From Prescottella agglutinans (lineage in GTDB: Bacteria; Actinomycetota; Actinomycetes; Mycobacteriales; Mycobacteriaceae), in the NCBI RefSeq assembly GCF_004011865.1, contig NZ_RKLP01000001.1, positions 784,313 to 848,312 on the forward strand: a stretch of DNA of 64,000 nucleotides. Reading direction: 5' to 3'. The notes under the pieces were generated by a model. It was not told the DNA's origin. It ran no database searches and saw nothing but the letters and a program-made list of their open reading frames with translations. Position numbers and translations under genes: made by a program. Shown here in pieces: positions 48,091 to 57,935 of this stretch; position 1 is the first letter of the stretch, and each line of letters opens with the position of its first letter.

Positions 48091-48127
48091 CGTGTGCCCC
48101 GACGGCTCTCCTCCGTCGGGGCACACG
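48091..48127 (-). terminator. Terminator after esxT
   Basis: A perfect 15-bp stem (48091-48105 with 48113-48127) and 7-base loop lie 18 bases past the esxT stop on the minus strand. It should end the eccC-esxUT transcript. Confidence 0.9.
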
Positions 48128-48145
48128 CTGTCTGAGGTAGTAGGA

Positions 48146-48448
48146 CTACCCCCAGCTTCTGGCGGCAGCGGCGTTCGCTTCCTGCATGCCCTCATTGCCC
48201 TGGCCGACGACACGACCGACGGCCTCGAGGACCTGGTGCAGCTCGGACGCCGCGGTGTCCCACTTGGCCTGGTGCTCCTGGTACGAAGTGGACGAGCTGG
48301 CGTCCCAGTCCACGATCATCTTGTCGACGGTCCGCTTGATATCGGCCAGCTTCCGGTCCATCTCACCCTGGAGGGAGATGATCTGCTGCTGCATCGCCTC
48401 GATCTGGCCGAACGAATAATGGATGGGGCCGTTAGAGGGGGCGGTCAT
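48146..48448 (-). CDS. esxT: WXG100-family ESX-4 substrate EsxT
   Basis: 100 residues, two-helix Esx protein. The turn reads W48-D-A (WDAS) rather than the classical WxG. No YxxxD/E signal is clear at its C-terminus, which ends in RSWG. It lies just downstream of esxU in the same order as Rv3444c-Rv3445c. Together the two should form the heterodimer exported by ESX-4. Confidence 0.9.
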   Translation of the reverse strand: MTAPSNGPIHYSFGQIEAMQQQIISLQGEMDRKLADIKRTVDKMIVDWDASSSTSYQEHQAKWDTAASELHQVLEAVGRVVGQGNEGMQEANAAAARSWG

Positions 48449-48495
48449 GACTGCTCCTGTCGGTAAAGGTCTGCGAATTCGGACGATCGAGATGC

Positions 48496-48819
48496 TCAGG
48501 ACATGTTCAGGCTGCTCGCGACGCTGTTGATCGCCGCCGTGTGATCCTGCTGCGCGGTATCGAACTTCACGCTGTTCGACTTGAGGTTCTCGCTGATCGA
48601 CCGCAGCGCATCGTTGATCTTGTTGGAGCTGTTCTCCCACTGCTCCATGAGGTTGTGGAACGCGATCGCAGCGCCGCCCTGCCAGCCGCCACGGATCCCG
48701 TCGACCTCGCTCCGGACGCGTTTGAGCAGCCCGTCGAGCTCATCCTTCATCGTGTCGAGCTGAGTGGAGGCGGCCCCCATCGACTCGGTTGTGACTTTCA
48801 AATGATCCTGTCCGCCCAC
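48496..48819 (-). CDS. esxU: WXG100-family ESX-4 substrate EsxU
   Basis: 107 residues from GTG at 48819, chosen because AAGGAG lies six bases upstream; an in-frame ATG at codon 14 is the alternative. The classical turn W46-Q-G48 joins two helices. Partner of EsxT 47 bases downstream. Confidence 0.9.
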   Translation of the reverse strand: MGGQDHLKVTTESMGAASTQLDTMKDELDGLLKRVRSEVDGIRGGWQGGAAIAFHNLMEQWENSSNKINDALRSISENLKSNSVKFDTAQQDHTAAINSVASSLNMS

Positions 48820-48922
48820 TTCGAACTCCTTCGGATGCGCTCGGCATCGTTGTCCCACTTCCGCGTCCGGCCACCGATCCCCCAGGGACTCGTCGCGGCC
48901 AGTTCGCGCCTACATCTGGTTG

Positions 48923-48938
48923 GACGCACTCGTGCGTC
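48923..48938. repeat. Short palindrome upstream of esxU
   Basis: The sequence GACGCAC-TC-GTGCGTC is a 7-base inverted repeat in the 164-base gap between the secretion-associated gene and esxU. It may be an operator for an esxU promoter within the ESX-4 operon. The gap shows no other clear feature. Confidence 0.4.
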
Positions 48939-48983
48939 GATTCGGTTCCATCGATCCCGGAACTTTTTTCGGGGCCTGGTCCT

Positions 48984-50264
48984 TCAGGCCGCACCCACCT
49001 CCACGCTGCGGACGGCCTGCTCGCAATCCGGGGCCAACGCGTCCCACTCACCGTCCCGGAACTGACAGCCCACGCTCACCTGCACGCCGTCCTCGACGAG
49101 GACGTGCCAGCGCACCCGTGACCGGTCGTCCGGCGTCTCGACGTACGAGATCACCGGCCGGCCCGCGAACTCGGCGTCCGGGTCGAACTCCGTGAAGGGA
49201 CCGCCGGGACCGCGGTCGGCGATCCGGCGCTCGAGCGCACGCGCGACCTCGGCGCGATCCGAGCCCGCGGCGACGTCGGCGGGAACGAGAACGATGCGGC
49301 GTCCGCCGACCCCCACGGGCGTCAGGTCGAGCCGACCCGGTTTGGCCTCCGCGCTCCACCGGTCCGGGAGTTGCACGCTCACCGGCCCGATCTCGAAGCG
49401 CTGCAACGGTTCGGCGGCGTCGGAGATGCCCGGCCGGGTCCACGGCTGCCAGAACACGAGGGCGGTGCCGACGACCGCTGCCACGACGAGTGCACCGACC
49501 ATGGCGAGGACCGTGCGCCCCGGTCTGCGCCGCGGGATGAGCGGGGCGTGCTCGAGCCACGCGGCGGCAGCGTCGTGCCGCTCGTCCGGCGCGACGTCCG
49601 CCGCCGTCGGCAGGCGCACCAGATCCGCGTCCGCGACGACCACGACCGTCGATTCGATTCCGGCGGTGAGGGTCGTGGCGAGTTCGGGGTCTTCCGCGCC
49701 GGTCACCAGCACGACGTCGACCGAACGCTCACCGGCGACGGTGCGCACCGACCGGTCCAGCAACGAAACGCGGTCGGGATGGTCACGAAGGTCGAGACTG
49801 CCGGTGTCCGAGACGAGTTCGCACGCCACGACGGCCGGTTCGCCGTCGCCACCCCGCTCGACGAGGCTGGCGGTGGTCGACAGCGACCCGCACTCGAGCA
49901 CCACCCAGCGCGTACAGTTTCCCGGCGCCGGAACTGCCAGCGCCACCGGCACCAGCAGCACCTCGTGGGCGGATCGCCGCGCGGCCGACTCGAGGACGCC
50001 ACGGCGAAACGATCCCCAGTGCGACGGGTAGGTCACGGCCACTCCGGAGGCGAATCCCGTTCCCCTCGTGCCGGTTCCGAGTGCACGATGGAGCGAGGCC
50101 GCGAGGACGTCGACGGTTGCGACCGGCTGCGCCCCGACAAGGACGTGTTGGTCGTCGATGCATTCGAGGCAGTCCCGAATGGAATCGTCAGGCACCCGGA
50201 CCACCCCGGACGGGGACGCCACCCACACCGCGCCGTCGGCGAGGTGCAGGGCCGATCGGGTCAC
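48984..50264 (-). CDS. Type VII secretion-associated protein (Rv3446c type)
   Basis: 426 residues from a GTG overlapping the eccC stop (GTGA). The N-terminal ~255 residues look like a degraded actin/Hsp70-like domain (ALHLADGAVWVASPSGVVRVP, VVLECGSLSTTASLVE, VVLVTGAEDPELA). A single membrane helix follows at about 263-282, and then an extracytoplasmic domain of about 140 residues (VSVQLPDRWSAE, ISYVETPDDRSRVRWHVLVEDG). This matches the family encoded beside eccC4 in ESX-4 loci. Its role in ESX-4 assembly is unknown. Confidence 0.87.
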   Translation of the reverse strand: MTRSALHLADGAVWVASPSGVVRVPDDSIRDCLECIDDQHVLVGAQPVATVDVLAASLHRALGTGTRGTGFASGVAVTYPSHWGSFRRGVLESAARRSAHEVLLVPVALAVPAPGNCTRWVVLECGSLSTTASLVERGGDGEPAVVACELVSDTGSLDLRDHPDRVSLLDRSVRTVAGERSVDVVLVTGAEDPELATTLTAGIESTVVVVADADLVRLPTAADVAPDERHDAAAAWLEHAPLIPRRRPGRTVLAMVGALVVAAVVGTALVFWQPWTRPGISDAAEPLQRFEIGPVSVQLPDRWSAEAKPGRLDLTPVGVGGRRIVLVPADVAAGSDRAEVARALERRIADRGPGGPFTEFDPDAEFAGRPVISYVETPDDRSRVRWHVLVEDGVQVSVGCQFRDGEWDALAPDCEQAVRSVEVGAA

Positions 50265-53200
50265 AACTGCGGCAACCACGAGAGCTGAACCAGGGAGGTT
50301 CCGCTCCGTGCGATGAACGTGCCGCGTCCCGCCGGCTGCTCGCTGGGCCGGACGGCGCCGATGAGGTTGCCCTCGTCCCGGCTGCCGCTCATCACCATTC
50401 CGGCCGGCACGAGGTCGCGCATCCGCGCGATCACCGGTTCGTAGAGCGCCCGCGACGCGCCACCGGACCGCCGGGCGACGATCAGGTGCAGGCCCAGGTC
50501 CTTCGCGTGCGCGAGGTAGTCCAGCAGCGGGGTCAGCGGATTCCCACTCGACGTCGCGACGAGGTCGTAGTCGTCGACGACGACGTAGATCTCCGGGCCC
50601 GACCACCAGGACCGCTCCCGCAACTGCTGCTGCGTGGTGTCCGGTCCGGGCATGCGGCTCGCGAGGATGCCCGCGAGATCGTTCATCATCGTCGTGAACG
50701 TCGTTGCCGAGGCCGCGTATCCGGCCAGGTGATCACCCTCGACCACCCCGAGCATGGTGCGCCGGTAATCGCCGATGATCAGCTTCGCCTGCTGCGGCGT
50801 GTTCGACTCCATCAGCCCGAGACAGATTCCGCGCAGCAGCGTCGTCTTGCCGCACGCGCTGTCACCGAAGACGAGGAAGTGCGCCTGATCCGCGAAATCG
50901 AGGTAGACCGGCGCGAGTTCGGCCTCGTCGATGCCAATCGGCACCGACAGACACGCCCCACCCGGCGCGACGGGGGCCGGCCAGTGCCCCGCGGCGGCCG
51001 TGAGCACGTCCTCCCGTGGAATCCGATCGGGAAGCATCCGCACCAGTGGTGCCCCCGGACCGGAGCGAGTGGCCCCGAGGTGGGCGACGGCGCCGGCCAC
51101 CCCGGAACCGAGATCGTCGCTGCGGCAGACCCCGTCGAGCCGGGGCAGCGCGATGAGCAGGTGCAGTCCCTCACGGGTGATACCGCGCCCCGGTCGCCCG
51201 GACGGGACCAGCATCGCCTTCGCACGGCCCACATCGGAGTCCGCCGGGTCACCCAACCGCAGTTCGATTCTCGTACCGAGTTGATCCTTGAGCGCGGGCC
51301 GGATGTCGGCCCAGCGCGGAGTCGCCAGCACCACGTGCACGCCGAACGAGAGTCCCTGTCCGGCAAGGGCACTGATCTGCGCTTCGAGCGCCTCGAAATC
51401 CTGCCGGATACTCGGCCAGCCGTCGATGACCAGGAAGACGTCCCCGAACGGGTCCTCGGCCGCGCCGGCCGCCGCCGGGCCCTCACCGCCGCCACGGAGG
51501 CGCCGGAAGTCCGCCATCGACTCGATGCCGAGTTCCCGGAAGCGCCGTTCCCGCTGGCGCACCAGGGTTGCCATTTCGGCCACCGTGCGCCGCACCAGGT
51601 CGACATCGAGTCGGTTCGCGACCGACCCGACGTGCGGGAGACCCGCCAGACCGGACAGCGTGCCGCCGCCGAAGTCGAGGCAGTAGAACTGCACCTGCCG
51701 CGGCGAATGCGTGGCCGCCATCGACACGATGAGGGTCCGCAGCAACGTCGACTTGCCGGACTGGGGCCCGCCCACGACGGCGACGTTGCCGGTCGCCCCC
51801 GCCAGGTCGGTCACCAACAGATCCCGGCGTTGGTCGAACGGCCGGTCGATCACACCGATCGGGGCCCGCAGCGAACTCACCGCGGGCACCGATTCCGTGA
51901 GGGCGGCGGGCGGCAGGATCTGGTCGAGCGTCGGCGCGACCTCGAGCGGCGGCAACCACACCTCGTGCGCGGCCGGTCCGCGGCCGCGGATGCGATCGAC
52001 GAGGACCTCGAGGACGGACTGCTGATCTCCGTCGTCCTCGGGCGTCGGGTCCGGCGCGATCGGGATCACCGGTTCCTCGAACACGGGCAGGGCGACCGGC
52101 GTCGTGGTGAACAGGCGGGGGCGCAGGTCGAGGTTCGGCGCGTTCGCCCCGGCGGATCGGTGGGCCCGCTCGGTCTCGTAGGGGCCCGACACGTACGAGG
52201 CCTGGAAGCGCACGATCTCCGCGGAATCGCACTTGAGGTAACCGGCGCCCGGCGCCGCCGGCAGATGGTAGGCGTCGGGCACACCGAGCACGGTGCGGGA
52301 CTCGTTGGCCGAGAACGTCTTCAGGCCGATCCGATAGGACAGGTGACTGTCGAGGCCGCGCAGCTTGCCCTCCTCGAGCCGCTGGCTCGCGAGCAGCAGG
52401 TGCATGTGCAGCGACCGGCCGAGGCGCCCGATCGCCACGAACAGGTCGGCGAACTCGGGCTGCTGGCTGAGCAGTTCGGAGAACTCGTCCACCACGATGA
52501 ACAGCGCCGGCAGTGGCGCGAGGTCGGCGCCCGCGCTGCGCGCCTTCTCGTAGTCGGTGACGTTCGCGAAGTTGCCGGCGGCGCGCAGCAGTTCCTGCCG
52601 CCGGTTCATCTCACCGGCGAGAGCGTCCTTCATGCGGTCCACCATCGCCAGTTCCTCGGCGAGGTTGGTGATGACCGCGGCGACGTGCGGCGCGTCCTCG
52701 AGGCCCAGGAAGGTCGCACCACCCTTGAAGTCGACCAGGACCAGGTTCAGGGCGTCGGGTGAGTGGGTCGCGAGCAGACCGAGCACCAGGGTGCGCAGGA
52801 ACTCCGACTTGCCGGATCCGGTGGCGCCGATGCACAGACCGTGTGGGCCCATGCCGTTCTCGGCCGCCTCCTTGAGGTCGAGTTCGACGGGACTGCCGTC
52901 GACCCCGACGCCGATCGGGACGCGGAGCCGATCGCGACCGTGGCGCGGCGCCCATCCCTGGACGGGATCGAACCGGCCGACGTCGCCGATCCCGAGCAGT
53001 CGACTCCACCCGGCCGCGACGGGCGCCCCGTCGTCCTCGGCGGTGTCGGCGGCGGTACGGGCGGCGATCCGGAAGGGCGCGAGGCGCCGGGCCGCGGACA
53101 GCGCCTCCTGCGGTGTGAGCGCGTCCGCGGTCGCGAATCTCTCGACCCCGGCACCGCTTCGCGCGCCGAGTGCGCCGTCCGTCGTCACGAGTTGCAGACC

Positions 53201-54271
53201 GCGCGTCGCCGTGAGCCGCGGGCAGTACCCGCTCAGGTCGAGCAGCGTCACCGAGTCCAGCCCGCCGTCGGTGATCGCGCCGCTGTCACCCTCGAGGATT
53301 CCCCCGTCGATCACGACCACGATCTGCGGCACGCCCGGCGTCGGGGGCGCGCTCCGGGAGAATCGCCCCCGCATCGAGAGCTGCTGTCCCAGAGACGATT
53401 CGAGCTCGATCACCGATCCGTACACCATCCGCGCGGGTCCCGCACCGTCGATCACATCCGGGTGCTGAGCGTGCGGAAGCCACTTCACCCAGTCCCACTC
53501 CGCGGCGGTGTCCGGGCCGCACACCACCGCGACCTGGAGCTGATCGGGTCCGTGGAACGTGCACAGCTGAACGAGCATCGCCCGGATCAGCCCGCGCGCA
53601 CCGGCCCGATCGCCGTCGACGGCGATCGCCGCGAAGCCCCGCAACGACACCGCCGTCGGCAGGTCCGCGACCACCGAATGGGCACGCACGAACCGCCGCA
53701 GCGACACCGCCGAGACGGGCTCGAGGTCGTCGACCGGCCCGGTCTCGGGCGGGATGAGGCGAGTCGCGAGCCGCTGGCTGCCCCGGCCCACGCGCACGTG
53801 ACCGTAGTCGGGGTCGGTGGTGCGGCGCTCCCACATGCGGACCGTACCGGTCAGCGTCCACAGCGATCCCGGGTCCGGGTGGCTCCACTCGAGCGCCTTG
53901 CGCTGTTGCGCCCCGGTGTCGAGGGCGTCGCGTCGCAGTTGGTCGAGATAGCGCAGGTAGTCCTTGCGATCCTCGTTGGCTTCGGCCGCCTTCGGCCCAC
54001 CGCCGCGGCCCGACCCCGCGAGCATGCCGACCATCGACACCAACATCATCACCGGGAACATCAGTGCCATGGGGTTGGTGGACATGCCGGAGGTGAACAT
54101 CAGCGCGGTCATGCCGACCATGGCGGCGACCATGACGAGCGGCAACAGCTTGGTCATCAGGTTGCCGGGCGTCACCCGGGGGATCTCGGGGGGCGTCTGC
54201 AGGCTCACCTCACCGCCCGGCGTACGCGGAGCCTCCCGACGTGCCCGGCGCACGAAGTGCACGGTGCCCAT
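50261..54271 (-). CDS. eccC: ESX-4 ATPase EccC
   Basis: 1336 residues. Two membrane segments at about 42-62 and 68-86 are followed by three FtsK/SpoIIIE-type ATPase domains with P-loops GATGSGKSEF, GGPQSGKSTLL and GDSACGKTTLL. VDEFSELLSQQP holds the Walker B of domain 1, and VVVDDYDLV that of domain 3. EccC recruits Esx substrates by their C-terminal signals and drives export. Here it is a single polypeptide, unlike the split EccCa/EccCb of ESX-1. Leads the minus-strand half of the ESX-4 locus. Confidence 0.96.
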   Translation of the reverse strand: MGTVHFVRRARREAPRTPGGEVSLQTPPEIPRVTPGNLMTKLLPLVMVAAMVGMTALMFTSGMSTNPMALMFPVMMLVSMVGMLAGSGRGGGPKAAEANEDRKDYLRYLDQLRRDALDTGAQQRKALEWSHPDPGSLWTLTGTVRMWERRTTDPDYGHVRVGRGSQRLATRLIPPETGPVDDLEPVSAVSLRRFVRAHSVVADLPTAVSLRGFAAIAVDGDRAGARGLIRAMLVQLCTFHGPDQLQVAVVCGPDTAAEWDWVKWLPHAQHPDVIDGAGPARMVYGSVIELESSLGQQLSMRGRFSRSAPPTPGVPQIVVVIDGGILEGDSGAITDGGLDSVTLLDLSGYCPRLTATRGLQLVTTDGALGARSGAGVERFATADALTPQEALSAARRLAPFRIAARTAADTAEDDGAPVAAGWSRLLGIGDVGRFDPVQGWAPRHGRDRLRVPIGVGVDGSPVELDLKEAAENGMGPHGLCIGATGSGKSEFLRTLVLGLLATHSPDALNLVLVDFKGGATFLGLEDAPHVAAVITNLAEELAMVDRMKDALAGEMNRRQELLRAAGNFANVTDYEKARSAGADLAPLPALFIVVDEFSELLSQQPEFADLFVAIGRLGRSLHMHLLLASQRLEEGKLRGLDSHLSYRIGLKTFSANESRTVLGVPDAYHLPAAPGAGYLKCDSAEIVRFQASYVSGPYETERAHRSAGANAPNLDLRPRLFTTTPVALPVFEEPVIPIAPDPTPEDDGDQQSVLEVLVDRIRGRGPAAHEVWLPPLEVAPTLDQILPPAALTESVPAVSSLRAPIGVIDRPFDQRRDLLVTDLAGATGNVAVVGGPQSGKSTLLRTLIVSMAATHSPRQVQFYCLDFGGGTLSGLAGLPHVGSVANRLDVDLVRRTVAEMATLVRQRERRFRELGIESMADFRRLRGGGEGPAAAGAAEDPFGDVFLVIDGWPSIRQDFEALEAQISALAGQGLSFGVHVVLATPRWADIRPALKDQLGTRIELRLGDPADSDVGRAKAMLVPSGRPGRGITREGLHLLIALPRLDGVCRSDDLGSGVAGAVAHLGATRSGPGAPLVRMLPDRIPREDVLTAAAGHWPAPVAPGGACLSVPIGIDEAELAPVYLDFADQAHFLVFGDSACGKTTLLRGICLGLMESNTPQQAKLIIGDYRRTMLGVVEGDHLAGYAASATTFTTMMNDLAGILASRMPGPDTTQQQLRERSWWSGPEIYVVVDDYDLVATSSGNPLTPLLDYLAHAKDLGLHLIVARRSGGASRALYEPVIARMRDLVPAGMVMSGSRDEGNLIGAVRPSEQPAGRGTFIARSGTSLVQLSWLPQL

Positions 54272-54421
54272 GCTTCCACCCCCAGAAGAAGGCCAGTCCT
54301 CGCCCGGCCGGTCCCCTCGACCGCACCGAGTCACCCCCCACGGGCTCCGGACTCGCGAACTGAGAAACTACAGCACCGCACCGACGATGGACACCGTGGA
54401 GGGCGGGGAGCACCACCGGGT

Positions 54422-55960
54422 ATGGTGCCGATGGTTTCGAAGCGAGCGGTTCGGGTGGGGATCCCGATCGCGGGATCCGGGGGGATGATCGTGACAGTTC
54501 TGCCTGCCGAGTATGCAGTCGGCGGAGGCTCGGGGGCACGAGGGCCGGCCGACCTGTGCCGGCTCACGATTCTCGCCCCGCACACCCAGATCGATCTCGC
54601 GCTGCCGAACGGGGTCCCCGTCGAGCTCCTGATCCCGGGCATCGCCGATCTCGTCCGGAAGCACAGCGCCGCCAACGACTTCGACGCCGCCGAGGAGCGC
54701 ACCGAACCAGTGCGGTGGACCCTGTCCCGGCTGGGAACCCCACCGCTGTCGCCGGCGCTGAGCCTGCAGGAACACGGTGTACTCGATGGCGAACTGCTGG
54801 TGTTCGACAGCGCCGAGGCCAGCCCTCCCCCTCCGCTGTTCGACGACATCATGTACAACGTCGCCGTGGCGGACACCGGCCACACCCACCCCTGGACACC
54901 CCGCATCGCGCGCCTGACCGGTTCCGCGATCGCTGTCGCGGCCACCGTGGCCGGTTCCTTCTCCCTGCTGCAGGTCGACGGTTCCGTCCAGTCCCTCGTC
55001 GGCGCCGGGTGCGCGCTGTTGACGCTCGTGTTGTTCCTGGTCGCGGGTGCCGTCGGGAGCCGGGTCTACGGGGACTCGGAGGCGGCCGTCACTCTCGGCA
55101 CTGCCGCGCTGCCCCTGGCGTTCGCGGCGGGAATGCTGTTGGTACCCGGCGACCGAGGGGCGCCCCATGTGCTGCTGGGGCTCGTGATGGTCGGGGCCAC
55201 CGCGGTGCTCGCGCTGCGCGCGGGGGGTGTGGGGCACACCGTGTTCACCGCCGCCGCGGCGGCGTCCCTGTTCGGGTCCGTGGCGGCTCTCGCGGCAACC
55301 CTCACCGACCAATCCGTGCGTACCGTCGGCGCGCTGCTCGCCGGCGCCGCCCTGATCGGACTGGTGGGTGCGCCTCGCGTCGCGATGTTGCTCGCGAAGC
55401 TCCCCCTCCCGCCGGTCCCGGCCCCGGGTACCTCGGTCGACCCGTCCGAGGACGACCCCGACGACACCCGCAGTGTGCCGTCGTTCGAGTCCGTCGCAGC
55501 GCGCGCGGACCGGGCTCGCCGGTTCCTCACCGGGCTGGTCTGCGCGATGACGCTGCTCACCGGTTTCGGTGTGCTCGCCGCCGCCCTCCCGACGTCCGGC
55601 TCCGGAATCTACTGGCCGGGAACCGCACTCGCCGTCACCGCCGCGACCGTGCTGATGTTCCGGGGCCGCACGTTCAGCGCGGCGGAGCAGGCGGTGCCGC
55701 TGATCGGCGGCGGGGGCACGATCCTCGTGCTCCTGTGCGCCGCAACGGCGGTCGCCGTCCCCGATGCTGCGCTCGGGCTGTTCGCCACCGCTGCGCTGGT
55801 CGTGCTCGGGGCGCTGGCGCTCGGAATCCTCGCCCCGCGGAAGAACTTCTCTCCGGTGCAACGGCGTGCCACCGAACTGCTCGACTACGCCGCGATCGCT
55901 GCCGTCGTCCCGCTGGCGTGTTGGGTGTCCGGACTCTTCGCCGCCATCCGAGGGCTGTGA
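54422..55960 (+). CDS. eccD: ESX-4 membrane channel subunit EccD
   Basis: 512 residues from ATG 54422; ATG 54485 and GTG 54491 are alternative starts. An N-terminal ubiquitin-like domain (CRLTILAPHTQIDLALP onward) is followed by about 11 hydrophobic membrane segments from residue ~165. A charged loop (around residues 325-355, Pro/Asp rich) separates the membrane blocks. EccD dimers line the ESX membrane pore. It diverges from eccC and overlaps mycP (GTGA). Confidence 0.94.
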   Translation: MVPMVSKRAVRVGIPIAGSGGMIVTVLPAEYAVGGGSGARGPADLCRLTILAPHTQIDLALPNGVPVELLIPGIADLVRKHSAANDFDAAEERTEPVRWTLSRLGTPPLSPALSLQEHGVLDGELLVFDSAEASPPPPLFDDIMYNVAVADTGHTHPWTPRIARLTGSAIAVAATVAGSFSLLQVDGSVQSLVGAGCALLTLVLFLVAGAVGSRVYGDSEAAVTLGTAALPLAFAAGMLLVPGDRGAPHVLLGLVMVGATAVLALRAGGVGHTVFTAAAAASLFGSVAALAATLTDQSVRTVGALLAGAALIGLVGAPRVAMLLAKLPLPPVPAPGTSVDPSEDDPDDTRSVPSFESVAARADRARRFLTGLVCAMTLLTGFGVLAAALPTSGSGIYWPGTALAVTAATVLMFRGRTFSAAEQAVPLIGGGGTILVLLCAATAVAVPDAALGLFATAALVVLGALALGILAPRKNFSPVQRRATELLDYAAIAAVVPLACWVSGLFAAIRGL

Positions 55961-57381
55961 GCGGGATCGTGGCGGGCACCGCGCGATCCCGACTGCTTCG
56001 GACGTCGGCCGTCGCCATACTGATTGCGCTGACCGCCTCGCTGGGGACGGGTGCCGCCGGCGCGGTCGCGCCGGCGCCGGTGGATCCCGGCAGGCTGCCG
56101 CCGCCGTCGCGTCCGGCACCGCTCGCGCCCACCGAACAGCGCAACGCGTGCGCGGTGGCGCTGCCGATGGGCGACAGCCCCGATGTGCCACTGCCCCAAC
56201 GCACGATGGATTTCGCGTCGGTGTGGCCGCTGACCCGCGGCCAGGGCCAGACGGTGGCGGTCATCGACACCGGCGTGACCCGGCACCCGCGCCTTCCCGG
56301 CCTGATTCCCGGCGGCGACTACGTCTCGAACGGCGACGGAACCGCGGACTGCGATGCGCACGGCACGATCGTCGCGGGGCTCATCGCGGCGGCACCGGTC
56401 CCGGGGTCGGGGTTCTCCGGCGGCGCCCCCGACGCTCGGATCATCACGATCCGGCAGTCGAGCGCGAACTTCTCCGAGGCCCGGCGGCGCGACGACCCGA
56501 ACGACGTGCAGAACTCCAGCGGATACGGGAACACGCAGACCATGGCGATGGCGGTGCGGCAGGCGGCCGACATGGGCGCGACGGTCATCAACATCTCGGA
56601 GGTGGCCTGCCGGTCCGCGGCCGACGGCATCGGCGACCAGTCGCTCGGCGCGGCCGTCCAGTACGCGGCGACCGTCAAGAACGCGGTGGTGGTGGCGGCC
56701 GCCGGGAACTTCGGCTCGGGCGGGTGCGCAACACAGAACCCGGCGCCCGATCCCTTGAACCCGAATGCAAACCAATGGGATTCGGTGTCCATGATCGCGA
56801 CGCCCGCCTGGTACGACGACTACGTGCTGACCGTCGGATCGGCGAATCCCGACGGTTCGCCGTCGGAGTTCAGCCTCGGCGGGCCGTGGGTCGACGTCGC
56901 CGCACCGGGTACCCGAATCGTCTCGCTGAACTCCGACGGACGTGGGCAGACGCAGCAGTGGGTGACCGGACAGGGAGAGCAACGTCCTTTCGACGGAACG
57001 AGTTTCGCCGCGCCGCTCGTCGCCGCGACCGCCGCCCTGGTGCGCGCGCGGCACCCGCAACTGACCGCGCAGCAGGTGATCGCGCGTATCGAGGCCACGG
57101 CACAGGCGCCCGCCGAGGGATGGAATCCCTTCGTCGGACACGGCGTCGTCGACCCGGCTGCCGCGGTGAGCGCGGACCTGCCCCTGGACGGGGTCGCTAC
57201 CGACGCCGCCCGTTCGACGCCCGTCGCGGCGCCCGCGCCGCCGCCGGCACCGGACACCCGGCCGCGCACGGTGGCGTTGGCCGCAACAGGCGGGATCGCC
57301 GCGGTGGTGCTGCTCGGCGTCCTCGCGTCGTACCCACTGCGGCGGCGCCGCACCATGCAACAGCAGGGGCGCACAATGTAG
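55957..57381 (+). CDS. mycP: ESX-4 mycosin protease MycP
   Basis: 474 residues from GTG. N-terminal signal segment (about 14-35), subtilisin-like catalytic triad D104 (VAVIDTGV), H135 (CDAHGTIVAG) and S349 (GTSFAAP), and a C-terminal membrane helix (about 443-462) with a short RRRR-containing cytoplasmic tail. Mycosins sit on the periplasmic side of the ESX complex and stabilise it. Start overlaps eccD. Confidence 0.95.
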   Translation: MSGIVAGTARSRLLRTSAVAILIALTASLGTGAAGAVAPAPVDPGRLPPPSRPAPLAPTEQRNACAVALPMGDSPDVPLPQRTMDFASVWPLTRGQGQTVAVIDTGVTRHPRLPGLIPGGDYVSNGDGTADCDAHGTIVAGLIAAAPVPGSGFSGGAPDARIITIRQSSANFSEARRRDDPNDVQNSSGYGNTQTMAMAVRQAADMGATVINISEVACRSAADGIGDQSLGAAVQYAATVKNAVVVAAAGNFGSGGCATQNPAPDPLNPNANQWDSVSMIATPAWYDDYVLTVGSANPDGSPSEFSLGGPWVDVAAPGTRIVSLNSDGRGQTQQWVTGQGEQRPFDGTSFAAPLVAATAALVRARHPQLTAQQVIARIEATAQAPAEGWNPFVGHGVVDPAAAVSADLPLDGVATDAARSTPVAAPAPPPAPDTRPRTVALAATGGIAAVVLLGVLASYPLRRRRTMQQQGRTM

Positions 57382-57399
57382 CCGAGGCGGCGACGGCCT

Positions 57400-57849
57400 C
57401 TAGCGCAGCCGCGGCTCGAGTTCGGCCGTCGCTGCGGGGCTGCCACACTCGCATACGAGCTGAGCGGTCACGAGTCCACCGCACCCTGCGTGCCGGAACT
57501 GCAACGGACCTGCTTCCGGGGTCAAGTGCCGGTCCCCCCACTGCATCAGCGCGATCAGCGCGGGCAACAGCTCACGCCCCTTGGTCGTGAGCAGGTACTC
57601 GTCCCGAGTACGTGAACCGGGCTCGCGGTACGGGCGCTTCTCGAGCAGCCCCTCGTCGACGAGCGCCTTCAGTCGCATGCTCAAGGCAGCCTTGGGAATG
57701 TCGATATCGGCGCGCATCTCGTCGAAGCGGGTGACGCCGTAGTGCGCCTCGCGCAGCACGAGCAGTGTCCACCGGTCGCCGATCACCGCAACCGCTCGGG
57801 CAAGGCCGCATTCATCCAATGGAACTCGCAGCGCTGACGCTTCCGACAT
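57400..57849 (-). CDS. HxlR-family transcriptional regulator
   Basis: 149 residues. The HxlR winged helix (residues about 12-105) includes C14 in DECGLARAVAVIGDRWTLLVLREA, the position used for thiol sensing of electrophiles or quinones in YodB and QorR. The C-terminus adds three closely spaced Cys (CGG, CECG) that could bind zinc. It diverges from a tautomerase gene across an 86-base gap that carries an inverted repeat. Both genes stand between mycP and eccB, which are neighbours in mycobacterial ESX-4 loci. Confidence 0.9.
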   Translation of the reverse strand: MSEASALRVPLDECGLARAVAVIGDRWTLLVLREAHYGVTRFDEMRADIDIPKAALSMRLKALVDEGLLEKRPYREPGSRTRDEYLLTTKGRELLPALIALMQWGDRHLTPEAGPLQFRHAGCGGLVTAQLVCECGSPAATAELEPRLR

Positions 57850-57868
57850 GCAACAACCCTACCAAGGT

Positions 57869-57904
57869 TTGACATCGAGACTCAGGCTCTGCATGCTGAG
57901 TCTC
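57869..57904. promoter_or_regulatory. Promoter with operator palindrome for the HxlR / tautomerase pair
   Basis: A -35 TTGACA at 57869-57874 points toward the tautomerase gene. Just after it lies a perfect 9-base inverted repeat, GAGACTCAG (57877-57885) and CTGAGTCTC (57896-57904), with a 10-base spacer that covers the expected -10 region. This is the layout of a repressor site, probably for the HxlR protein encoded next to it. Confidence 0.7.
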
Positions 57905-57935
57905 AATTGCAAACCCAGCACGATCGGAGAAGCGC